Positions 7,761 through 15,366 of a DNA stretch of 40,354 nucleotides are shown here, piece after piece. The stretch is from Candidatus Blautia avicola (GTDB lineage Bacteria; Bacillota; Clostridia; Lachnospirales; Lachnospiraceae). The position numbers were made by a program, and so were the translations under genes. The stretch spans positions 1-40,354 of the forward strand of contig DWUY01000090.1 in NCBI GenBank assembly GCA_019120515.1, in the 5' to 3' direction. Each line of letters begins with the position of its first letter. Within the stretch, counting starts at the first letter, position 1. The notes under the pieces are model-generated. The model did no database searches. It was not told the origin of the DNA and was given only the letters and a program-made list of their open reading frames with translations.

Positions 7761-7940
7761 TAAATCTCTTTTCCTTCATCTCTTTTAAACTGCACTGTTA
7801 CACAAGATTATCTTCCCTGATTTTGCGCTTTCTCCAAAATGGCAGCAAATAATCGAACAACTTCATTGATAAATTCGTTCAATTTAAGTATATCGGTTTT
7901 TAAATCAACGATAATCTAAATATATTCTTTCTAAAGGATT

Positions 7941-9686
7941 CTATGATTCCAGTCTCCACCCGGCGCTTTGCTGCTGAAGCTCTACCATACGGCAAAACAG
8001 ACCGCCCCGGGCCATCAGTTCCGCCGGAGAGCCTTCCTCAGCCACCCGGCCCTCTGCCAGGACCACGATCTTATCTGCGGCCTCCACCGTACGCATCCGG
8101 TGGGCAATGACCAGTACGGTCTTGCCTGCCAGCAGATGGGACAGGGCTTCCTGCACCTTGGTCTCGTTTTCTACATCCAGGCTGGCGGTAGCCTCGTCAA
8201 GAAGTATGATAGGAGCGTCCTTCAGCAGAGCCCTGGCAATAGAGATCCGCTGCCGCTCCCCGCCGGAAAGCCGGGCTCCGTTTTCCCCGATAGGCGTATC
8301 GTAACCCTCAGGCAGTCTCCTGATAAATTCTTCGCAGTTTGCGGCTTTTGCCGCTGCCCGTACCTCTTCATTTGTAGCCCCATGTCTGCCAAGGCGGATA
8401 TTTTCCATCACTGTGTCATCAAATAGTACAACGTCCTGAAAGACCATGGAGTAATCTCTCAGAAGCACCTCCGGATCTACTGTGGAAATATCCACTCCTC
8501 CTACTTTGACTGCACCTTTATCAATATCCCAAAGCCTTGCGGCCAGCCGGGCACAGGTACTTTTTCCTGAACCGGAAGGACCTACCAGCGCCGTAACCTC
8601 TCCTTCTTTTGCCGTAAAGCTCACATCATGAAGGACTTCCTTTTCATCATAGGCAAAGCCCACATGTTCAAATACAATGTCATGGTCTTTGGGTGCAAAT
8701 GTTCCGGAGCCTTCTGCCACAGGTGTTTCATAAATTTCCATCATGCGGTCAGCGGACACCTGGGAGATAAACATCTCCGCAATAAGGGCCAGGCTCTGGT
8801 CAAAGGGAGCATAGATCCTTGTAATGACCAGCAGGAAAAGAAAAAGCAGCATAAAATCAATGGAACCGGACAGGATCAGATCAGCTCCAACAAGGATGGT
8901 GGTGGCTACCCCCATGCGCATGATCACACTGGCAGCATTGACAAAAAGGCCGGTGCCCAGTTCCCCGCGGATCATCACCCGCTCATGTTCATCGATCTTC
9001 TGGTTCAGGCCTTCCAGATACCGCTCTTCCTGATTTGTGGCACGGATCTCCCGGATATTTTCCAATGCCTCCTGAATACCGTCTGATACACGGACAGCGG
9101 CCTTTTTTGTCCGCTGGGCGCTGCGGGCAGCGGTTTTCCGGCTTCCAAACAGCAGGCCAAAAGCTGCCGGCACGCCCCACAGGCAGGCGATGGCCAGCCG
9201 CCAGTCGTACAGGAGAAGGCAGATTGCAATGACTCCAGTGGAGATATAAGCGCCGTACAGGTATCCCAGCACATGGGACCACACATGTTCCATCCGATTT
9301 ACATCTCCCATGATGGTCTCCGTAAGATCCGCCAGATCCCGTTTTCCGAAATATCCCAGAGGAAGCTTCCGAAGCCGTTCCGCCAGGCTAAGACGTGTGG
9401 TCTTCACTTCATTATATACCAGTCCGTAGGTTGCTTTATACTGCTGCAGATGGGTCACAAAGGAAAGAAGGACAAAAAGCAGTACCAGTCCCACAGCTGG
9501 AACTATCCCGGGCAGAGGCGCTCCCTTGGTCAGGGTTTCCATAAAACCGGACATCAGCAGGTACAGGATACCCACGCCTCCCATAACCACCAGATTAACG
9601 ATCACTGTCCAGAATGCGCCTTTTTTCGTATTTTCCACACCCTGGTCAGTAAGAGCATATTTTCGCTGAAATTTTTTACTGAACAT
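7941..9686 (-). CDS. ABC exporter-fold half transporter (TMD-NBD), subunit 2
   Basis: This 581-residue half transporter has an N-terminal six-helix ABC membrane domain (about 30-320) and a C-terminal ATPase. The ATPase has Walker A GPSGSGKST (about 368), signature LSGGERQRISIARAL (about 471), Walker B IILLDEATASLD and H-loop IAHR. All catalytic elements look canonical. Its ATG follows the TAA of the upstream half transporter directly, so the two surely form a heterodimer. YbtPQ/IrtAB-type siderophore importers have this layout, as do drug exporters. The direction of transport cannot be told from sequence alone. Confidence 0.93.
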   Translation of the reverse strand: MFSKKFQRKYALTDQGVENTKKGAFWTVIVNLVVMGGVGILYLLMSGFMETLTKGAPLPGIVPAVGLVLLFVLLSFVTHLQQYKATYGLVYNEVKTTRLSLAERLRKLPLGYFGKRDLADLTETIMGDVNRMEHVWSHVLGYLYGAYISTGVIAICLLLYDWRLAIACLWGVPAAFGLLFGSRKTAARSAQRTKKAAVRVSDGIQEALENIREIRATNQEERYLEGLNQKIDEHERVMIRGELGTGLFVNAASVIMRMGVATTILVGADLILSGSIDFMLLFLFLLVITRIYAPFDQSLALIAEMFISQVSADRMMEIYETPVAEGSGTFAPKDHDIVFEHVGFAYDEKEVLHDVSFTAKEGEVTALVGPSGSGKSTCARLAARLWDIDKGAVKVGGVDISTVDPEVLLRDYSMVFQDVVLFDDTVMENIRLGRHGATNEEVRAAAKAANCEEFIRRLPEGYDTPIGENGARLSGGERQRISIARALLKDAPIILLDEATASLDVENETKVQEALSHLLAGKTVLVIAHRMRTVEAADKIVVLAEGRVAEEGSPAELMARGGLFCRMVELQQQSAGWRLES

Positions 9687-11489
9687 TTACTTTCCCTCTC
9701 TTTCACTGGTAATCTTCCACCGGACTGCCTGATTATAGTCCGCCCACATCCTGGAGTAGAGTCCTCCTGCTGCGGCAAGCTCATCATGAGAGCCCTGTTC
9801 CACTACCTGCCCTTTCTCCAGGACAATGGTCTTATCTGCCCCGACGACTGTAGAAAGACGGTGGGCGATCATGATAACGGTCCGCCCCTTTGTCAGTGTG
9901 GCAAAGGCTTTCTGGATCAGCACTTCGTTCTCGGGATCGGCAAATGCCGTGGCCTCATCCAGCACCACGATAGGCGCGTCCTTTAAAATAGCCCGCGCCA
10001 GAGCGATACGCTGCTGCTCCCCGCCGGAGAGGTAGGTTCCCTCTGTACCGATCTGAGTGTCCAGACCCTCGGGAAGTTTTTCCAGGATATCTTTGCACTG
10101 AGCTGCCATGAGCGCTTCCATTACCTGTTCCCTTGTAGCTTCCGGCCTGGCAGCCCGGACATTTTCCAGAATGGATGCCTTAAACAGGCGGTTATTCTGG
10201 AATACAAAAGCCACCTGGTCCATAAGTACATGGGGATGGATCTGGGTCACGTCTACGCCTCCTACCTTCACAACTCCGGAAGCTGCGTCCCAGAACCTTG
10301 GTATCAGGCTGGCCGCCGTAGTCTTGCCTCCTCCTGAGGGTCCTACTAGTGCCACTGTCTGTCCCGGCTCTGCGGTAAAGGAAACATGAGACAGGGCCGG
10401 GCTCTCTCCGCCCTCATAGGTAAAGCTCACATCATTGAATTCTACCCGGTTATCCCTGGGCGTCTGGGGATTCACAGGCGCTTCCTGGACAGGAGCCTCC
10501 ATTACCTGATCGATACGTCCCAGAGCAGTAGCTGCCAGCATCATACCGGAAGCCGCAAACATGATCTTCGCCAGCGCAGTGGATATAATAGCGGAAAACA
10601 CTGCATAAAAAGCAAAATTTGCGACAAATGCGGAAAAGTTTCCGCTGTCCAGAGCTTCCGGGGCCAGAAACAGAGCCGCCGGGACTAAAAATACAAAGGC
10701 GCCCTCGGTAAAAGTAAGGTTCATGGCCTGGGGAACCCGGCACACATCTGACTGGTAATGCTCAGCCTTTGTACTGTAATCCTCAATAGCCTGCTGAAAA
10801 GCTCTGAAAGAATAGACGGTCTGCTGAAAGATCTTGACTACAGGGATCCCCCGGACGTATTCCGTACCCGCCTTGGTCATCCGGTCCTGAGCCGCCTGAT
10901 ATTCTGCCATAAGGCCGGCGTTTTTGCCTCCCATCATGGAGAACATGGCGATCACAGAGATCACTGCCGCCAGCAGGCAGGCTGCCCCCATTCTCCAGTC
11001 AAAAACAAACATCAGCACCAGCATAGACAAAAACAGCACCACAGTACCTACGATATCCGCCAGGTTGTGGGCCAGGAGAGTCTCTGTATCTGCCGCTGCC
11101 GCATCCAGTCTGCTCCGGATCAGACCGGAAGCATTGGAGTCAAAAAATCCCAGGGGAGCTTTCATCACATGGGCCACCCCCTGCTTCCGGATGTTTTCCG
11201 CAGTGCGGAAAGCCGCCAGATGGGTACACATCAGTCCTGCAAAATACAGAACAATACCTCCCACTGCAAAAGCGAACGCCATCCATCCGTACCGGGTAAC
11301 ACTTTGGGCCTGTGTCCATTCCGGCGCCACAGCGATCAGGTCCCGGGCAGCCAGCCAAATGCAGATATAGGGCGCCATACTCAGCAGCATAGATACTGCC
11401 GATAAGGTCAGTCCCAGAAAGGTCAGACACTTATAGCTGCCGGCATAATCCAGCAAAACCCCTAGCTCACTCTTTTTCTTTCTTTTCAT
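9687..11489 (-). CDS. ABC exporter-fold half transporter (TMD-NBD), subunit 1, YbtQ/IrtB-like D-loop
   Basis: This 600-residue partner half transporter has six membrane helices (about 20-330) and then an ATPase with Walker A GPSGGGKTT (about 385), signature LSGGEQQRIALARAI (about 485), Walker B IVVLDEATAFADPENE and H-loop IAHR. The FADPENE D-loop in place of SLDxxxE is, from memory, typical of the YbtP/YbtQ and IrtA/IrtB group that imports siderophores although built like exporters. Its partner has the ordinary SLD D-loop. The gene has GGAGG six bases before its ATG. A GTTAG-N6-CTAAC palindrome lies just upstream. Confidence 0.92.
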   Translation of the reverse strand: MKRKKKSELGVLLDYAGSYKCLTFLGLTLSAVSMLLSMAPYICIWLAARDLIAVAPEWTQAQSVTRYGWMAFAFAVGGIVLYFAGLMCTHLAAFRTAENIRKQGVAHVMKAPLGFFDSNASGLIRSRLDAAAADTETLLAHNLADIVGTVVLFLSMLVLMFVFDWRMGAACLLAAVISVIAMFSMMGGKNAGLMAEYQAAQDRMTKAGTEYVRGIPVVKIFQQTVYSFRAFQQAIEDYSTKAEHYQSDVCRVPQAMNLTFTEGAFVFLVPAALFLAPEALDSGNFSAFVANFAFYAVFSAIISTALAKIMFAASGMMLAATALGRIDQVMEAPVQEAPVNPQTPRDNRVEFNDVSFTYEGGESPALSHVSFTAEPGQTVALVGPSGGGKTTAASLIPRFWDAASGVVKVGGVDVTQIHPHVLMDQVAFVFQNNRLFKASILENVRAARPEATREQVMEALMAAQCKDILEKLPEGLDTQIGTEGTYLSGGEQQRIALARAILKDAPIVVLDEATAFADPENEVLIQKAFATLTKGRTVIMIAHRLSTVVGADKTIVLEKGQVVEQGSHDELAAAGGLYSRMWADYNQAVRWKITSEREGK

Positions 11490-11508
11490 GATGTACCTCC
11501 TATATAAA

Positions 11509-11524
11509 GTTAGTTTTCGCTAAC
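11509..11524. promoter_or_regulatory. operator-like palindrome before the ABC pair
   Basis: GTTAGTTTTCGCTAAC differs by two central bases from the palindrome in the methyltransferase promoter (GTTAGTTTTAACTAAC at 7738-7753). A TTTATA hexamer (11503-11508) and a weak TTCGCT (11526-11531) flank it with the same 17-base spacing. Transcription from that -10 would begin at the ribosome site, so a roadblock to an upstream promoter is also possible. Confidence 0.6.
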
Positions 11525-11551
11525 CAGCGAACAAAAAAAATATATTCCTCA

Positions 11552-11625
11552 GGAACTGTGGCGCTGATCAAAAGAGAGGATATTTATAGATTTTATTCCT
11601 GGCATATGATTAATACCACAGTTCC
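11552..11625. other. long-range inverted repeat between tetR and the ABC pair
   Basis: GGAACTGTGG (11552-11561) and CCACAGTTCC (11616-11625) are perfect complements 54 bases apart. On the minus strand the structure is followed by AATATATTTTTTTTG. It may be a terminator for tetR or a folded leader of the ABC genes. No known riboswitch is recognised. Confidence 0.4.
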
Positions 11626-11654
11626 GGCCCCTGCCTGAGATACTCTTATGGCAG

Positions 11655-12272
11655 TTAAGGCTCTATCAGTTTCATCCAGCCGGCCGTATAGAAGGACCGG
11701 AGTTTCTCCACGTCCCGCATGGCCTGTTCCCGGGGAATATCGTGGATCACGATCTCGAAAATACCGTTAAACATGCCGCTGGCGATAATATGACACAGAG
11801 ACCGGTCCAGTTCGGGAATAGTGTGTCCCAGCCGCCGGAGTACTTCCATATATTGCAAAGTAGATTCCACTTCCACCTCCACCATATCGTGGACAAAATG
11901 CTCATAGCTGGTGCCTTCTGCTCCGCACAGCAGCAGTTTTACAGGCTCCCGGTGCTGACAGATGTAGTCCACCATCCAATGGACACAGGATCCGGATTCC
12001 ACCCCCATATGTTCCGGCTGCTCTTCTTCCGGAAGCTGGGCAAAGGAAATCTGGGCTTCCATAAACTTTCCCATCAGGGCCGCGGCATGAGGTTCTACGA
12101 TAGAGGCAAACAGCGCCGCCTTGCTGGAAAAATAACCGTAAAAAGCCCCTGTGGTTACTCCTGCGTGTTTCACGATCTGCCGCAGGGACGCTCCCTGGAA
12201 TCCTTTTTCAGAAAATTCCTCCAAAGCAGCCTGCTGGATTTTTTCCAATGTATCTGATAAATTTTCCTGCAT
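11655..12272 (-). CDS. TetR/AcrR-family transcriptional regulator
   Basis: This 205-residue repressor has a TetR N-terminal domain (AALEEFSEKGFQGASLRQIVKHAGVTTGAFYGYFSSKAALF, about 10-50) and an all-helical ligand-binding C-terminus. The start is put at the ATG at 12272. The ATG at 12284 is rejected because its own ATGGAGG provides the ribosome site for the second ATG. It is followed on the same strand by the ABC pair, the obvious candidate target. Its own promoter carries a different palindrome from the one at the ABC and methyltransferase genes, so it may regulate only itself plus unseen genes. Confidence 0.9.
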   Translation of the reverse strand: MQENLSDTLEKIQQAALEEFSEKGFQGASLRQIVKHAGVTTGAFYGYFSSKAALFASIVEPHAAALMGKFMEAQISFAQLPEEEQPEHMGVESGSCVHWMVDYICQHREPVKLLLCGAEGTSYEHFVHDMVEVEVESTLQYMEVLRRLGHTIPELDRSLCHIIASGMFNGIFEIVIHDIPREQAMRDVEKLRSFYTAGWMKLIEP

Positions 12273-12297
12273 AACAGCCTCCATGTAACAGTGCTAT

Positions 12298-12337
12298 ATA
12301 ACAATGTTATAGTACACCTGCCAGATACTCCTGTCAA
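12298..12337 (-). promoter_or_regulatory. tetR promoter with overlapping operator
   Basis: On the minus strand TTGACA (12332-12337) and TACTAT (12309-12314) have a 17-base spacer. The palindrome ATAACA-A-TGTTAT (12298-12310) overlaps the -10 edge and start region, as expected for autorepression by a TetR dimer. Confidence 0.75.
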
Positions 12338-12384
12338 GGAAAATATTCGGAACCTGTTTTTATCTTTGGAAACCGGATTTCGAT

Positions 12385-12413
12385 TTGACAATCCCTGTGC
12401 TGACTGCTAATAT
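12385..12413 (+). promoter_or_regulatory. promoter of the alcohol/aldehyde dehydrogenase operon
   Basis: TTGACA (12385-12390) and TAATAT (12408-12413) are 17 bases apart. The leader to the ATG at 12508 is about 88 nt long and has an AAGGAGG far upstream (12477), with a weaker GGAAAGGA nearer the start. Confidence 0.7.
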
Positions 12414-12507
12414 TTTTCTGATAAAATTACTTAAAGACGCTGTCACATGGACCATACTCCAGGTATCTTTTGACTAAGGAGGCAGCGCCGGGAAAGGATC
12501 TGTTTTC

Positions 12508-13752
12508 ATGAACTCTTTAAGAAAAATATACTGCAGGGGTTTTCAGACAGTTTTCAAAGCTGCCCTTCCCTTTCTGCCCTACCGGAAACCAAAGATCGTC
12601 AACAGTGTGAAAGCCCTGCCGGAAGTCATGCAAAAGAAGAAATGTACCAAAGTCCTGATCATCACAGATGCCGGCATAAGGAAGCTTGGATTGACCGGAC
12701 GTCTGGAAAAAGCCCTGGCAGATGCAGGGATCCCTTATTGTATCTATGACAAAACTGTAGCTAATCCTACCACTGATAATGTATCGGAAGCCATGACTCT
12801 GTATCTGGAGGAGGGCTGCGACTGTATCATCGGCTTCGGCGGCGGCTCCAGTATGGACTGTGCCAAGGCAACCGGAGCCCGCATTGCTAAGCCAAAACAA
12901 TCTCTGGCCAAAATGAAGGGGATCTTAAAGGTCCATAAAAAACTGCCGCTTCTCATGGCAGTTCCCACTACAGCCGGAACCGGAAGTGAAACTACCCTGG
13001 CCGCAGTGATCACCGACGCCCAGACCCGGCATAAATATCCTATTAACGATTTCTGTCTGATCCCCAGGTATGCAGTCCTGGATCCCAAGGTCACTTTAAG
13101 CCTGCCTCCCTTTATCACTGCCACTACCGGCATGGATGCTCTTACCCATGCAGTAGAAGCATATATTGGAAATTCTACTACCTATGGAACCCGGAAAGAC
13201 GCTTTACTGGCAGTGCAGTTGATCTTTGAAAATATCTATACTGCATATGAAGAGGGAGGCAGCGTGGAAACCCGCCGTAACATGCCCCATGCTTCTTTTT
13301 ATGCAGGCTGTGCCTTCACCAAGTCCTATGTGGGGTACGTCCACGCCATCGCCCATTCGCTGGGAGGAGAATATAATGTTCCCCATGGATTTGCCAATGC
13401 AGTGATCCTGCCTATGATGCTGGAGGCTTACGGAGAGAAGATCCACAAAAAACTGGCCCGGCTGGCAGCTGCCGCAGGTCTGGCAGATCCGGATACCCCG
13501 GACTATGATGCCGCCAAAAGGTTTATACAAGCCATCAAAGATATGAAAAAGCACTTTGGCATTGGCGACCGGATCCCCCAGATCCGGGAAACGGATATTC
13601 CCAAGCTGGCGCACTACGCCGACAAAGAGGCCAATCCCCTCTATCCCGTGCCTGTACTTATGAATGCTGCCGAGCTGGAGCCATTCTATTACCGGCTGAT
13701 GGATACCGGAGAAAATGATGAGGATAAAGAGGTTCAGGAAAGGAGAGATTGA
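12508..13752 (+). CDS. iron-containing alcohol dehydrogenase
   Basis: This 414-residue group III (Fe-type) alcohol dehydrogenase has an N-terminal dinucleotide-binding half with GFGGGSSMDCAKATGA (about 110-125) and TAGTGSETT (about 155). The C-terminal helical half carries the metal ligands, including the paired histidines in GYVHAIAHSLGGEYNVPHGFANA (about 276-298). It should interconvert an aldehyde and an alcohol using NAD(P)H in the cytosol. The next gene, an aldehyde dehydrogenase, starts one base after its stop, so the pair can convert alcohol, aldehyde and acid. The substrate is unknown. Confidence 0.92.
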   Translation: MNSLRKIYCRGFQTVFKAALPFLPYRKPKIVNSVKALPEVMQKKKCTKVLIITDAGIRKLGLTGRLEKALADAGIPYCIYDKTVANPTTDNVSEAMTLYLEEGCDCIIGFGGGSSMDCAKATGARIAKPKQSLAKMKGILKVHKKLPLLMAVPTTAGTGSETTLAAVITDAQTRHKYPINDFCLIPRYAVLDPKVTLSLPPFITATTGMDALTHAVEAYIGNSTTYGTRKDALLAVQLIFENIYTAYEEGGSVETRRNMPHASFYAGCAFTKSYVGYVHAIAHSLGGEYNVPHGFANAVILPMMLEAYGEKIHKKLARLAAAAGLADPDTPDYDAAKRFIQAIKDMKKHFGIGDRIPQIRETDIPKLAHYADKEANPLYPVPVLMNAAELEPFYYRLMDTGENDEDKEVQERRD

Positions 13753-13753
13753 A

Positions 13754-15133
13754 ATGACGGAAAAAGAAATAAATGATATCGTTGTGAGACAGAGAAACTA
13801 TTTTCAGACCGGAGCCACTCTTCCTGTGGACATGCGGATAGCCGGCCTGCGCCGCCTTTACGCAGCTGTTTCCCAGAATGAAAAAGAAATCCAGGATGCG
13901 CTTAAAAAGGATCTGGGCAAAAGCGGATTTGAAAGTTATATGTGCGAAACCGGTCTGGTATTAGAAGAGATCAGTTATATGCTGAAGCATATCCGCAGCT
14001 TTTCCAGAGAAAAAAGAAGACGGACGCCACTGGCCCAGTTTCATTCCCGAAGCTACCAGAAACCATCTCCCTACGGCGTTGCACTGATCATGAGTCCCTG
14101 GAATTATCCCTTTATGCTCACCCTTTCTCCTTTGGTGGATGCCCTGGCTGCGGGAAACACTGCTGTAGTGAAGCCCAGCGCCTATTCCCCACACACCAGC
14201 CGTGTGATCCTGGATATCCTTTCCCAGTGCTTTGATCCCCGGTATGTGGCTGTGGTCACTGGCGGAAGAGCCGAAAATACCTGTCTTCTCCAGGAACACT
14301 TCGACTATATCTTTTTCACCGGCAGCCAGTCTGTGGGAAAAGAGGTTATGCGGAAAGCTGCGGAACATCTGACGCCTATTACCCTGGAACTTGGGGGAAA
14401 AAGTCCCTGTATCGTGGATAAGACCGCTGATCTGAAGCTTGCCGCCAGACGGATTGTTTTCGGGAAATATCTAAACTGCGGCCAGACCTGTGTGGCCCCT
14501 GATTACGTTTACTGCCACCGTTCCATAAAAGACCGGCTGATCAAAGAAGTGCAGGAACAGATCCGGAAACAGTATGGCAGCCGGCCTCTGGACAATCCGG
14601 ATTACGGAAAGATCATCAACGAAAAACACTTTGACCGGATCCTTGGGCTGATCGATAAAAAGAAAGTGGTCCAGGGAGGTAACTCTGACCGGAAGACACT
14701 GCGTATTGAGCCTACGGTCCTTGACAACGTAAGTTTTTCCGATCCGGTGATGCAGGAAGAGATCTTCGGCCCTCTCATGCCTGTTCTGGTATTTGACAGT
14801 CTGGAAGAAGTGATCTCCAGAGTCAACTCCATGCCTCATCCTCTGGCTCTTTATCTCTTTACCTCTGACAAAGCAGCGGCAAAAGAAATCACCGCCCGCT
14901 GCGGATTCGGCGGCGGATGTATCAATGACACCATCATCCACCTGGCTACCACGGAAATGGGCTTCGGAGGATTTGGGGAAAGCGGCATGGGAGCTTATCA
15001 CGGAAAGACCGGCTTCGACACCTTCACCCATTATAAGAGCATTGTAGATAAAAAAACCTGGCTGGACCTGCCCATGCGCTATCAGCCCTACCGGCAGCTC
15101 CACGAAAAAATGGTGCGTTTTTTCTTAAAATAA
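13754..15133 (+). CDS. aldehyde dehydrogenase (class 3/fatty-aldehyde type)
   Basis: This 459-residue NAD(P)-dependent aldehyde dehydrogenase starts at 13754 behind AGGAAAGGAGAGATTGA. The in-frame start at 13715 would overlap the upstream gene and lacks a site. Motifs seen are MSPWNYPFMLTLSPL, FTGSQSVGKEV (nucleotide binding), the general base Glu in TLELGGKSPCIV, and the nucleophile Cys in NCGQTCVAPDYV. The short N-terminus and the C-terminal amphipathic tail (about 440-459) fit the class 3 (AlkH/FALDH-like) branch, which often prefers medium or long aldehydes. It forms one operon with the Fe-alcohol dehydrogenase and ends at an unusual long hairpin. Confidence 0.92.
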   Translation: MTEKEINDIVVRQRNYFQTGATLPVDMRIAGLRRLYAAVSQNEKEIQDALKKDLGKSGFESYMCETGLVLEEISYMLKHIRSFSREKRRRTPLAQFHSRSYQKPSPYGVALIMSPWNYPFMLTLSPLVDALAAGNTAVVKPSAYSPHTSRVILDILSQCFDPRYVAVVTGGRAENTCLLQEHFDYIFFTGSQSVGKEVMRKAAEHLTPITLELGGKSPCIVDKTADLKLAARRIVFGKYLNCGQTCVAPDYVYCHRSIKDRLIKEVQEQIRKQYGSRPLDNPDYGKIINEKHFDRILGLIDKKKVVQGGNSDRKTLRIEPTVLDNVSFSDPVMQEEIFGPLMPVLVFDSLEEVISRVNSMPHPLALYLFTSDKAAAKEITARCGFGGGCINDTIIHLATTEMGFGGFGESGMGAYHGKTGFDTFTHYKSIVDKKTWLDLPMRYQPYRQLHEKMVRFFLK

Positions 15134-15137
15134 AAGA

Positions 15138-15342
15138 CAGCCCCGGAAAACATGTGTCGAGATATCGTGCTGCCGCATTAAGCGTATTTCAGGAATATTT
15201 ATATATTTTATGCGAATTTGTCGAGCATAGCTTTGAGACCATAGGCTCAAAGCGGCACAGACTGAGCAAGAAAATATATAAATATTCTCAATTTTGCTTA
15301 TTGCGGCAGCGCCATATCCTGAACTTCTGTTTTCCGGGGCTG
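15138..15342. terminator. bidirectional terminator whose loop holds a 142-bp palindromic element
   Basis: CAGCCCCGGAAAACA (15138-15152) pairs perfectly with TGTTTTCCGGGGCTG (15328-15342), which is followed by CCTTTTTTT. On the other strand the stem is followed by TCTTTTATTTT. This is a normal bidirectional intrinsic terminator for the convergent dehydrogenase and FKBP genes, except that its loop is 175 bases long and is itself a long hairpin. Confidence 0.8.
15169..15310. repeat. 142-bp palindromic repeat, copy A
   Basis: This imperfect hairpin has outer arms GCTGCCGCA.../...TGCGGCAGC, an AT-rich inner stem GAATATTTATATATTTT/AAAATATATAAATATTC, and a central part with a GCTTTGAG/CTCAAAGC hairpin. 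Copy B at 19870-20011 is the same length and 127 of 142 bases are identical. The family is not recognised. Candidates are a REP/MITE-like element or a structured RNA. Confidence 0.8.
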
Positions 15343-15366
15343 CCTTTTTTTATTCCATGATCTGTT

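Noticed and set aside
11490-11654. T-box or other known riboswitch before the ABC genes
   Set aside because: No T-box specifier or antiterminator consensus (GGTGG motif) is visible. Only a simple long-range stem is seen.
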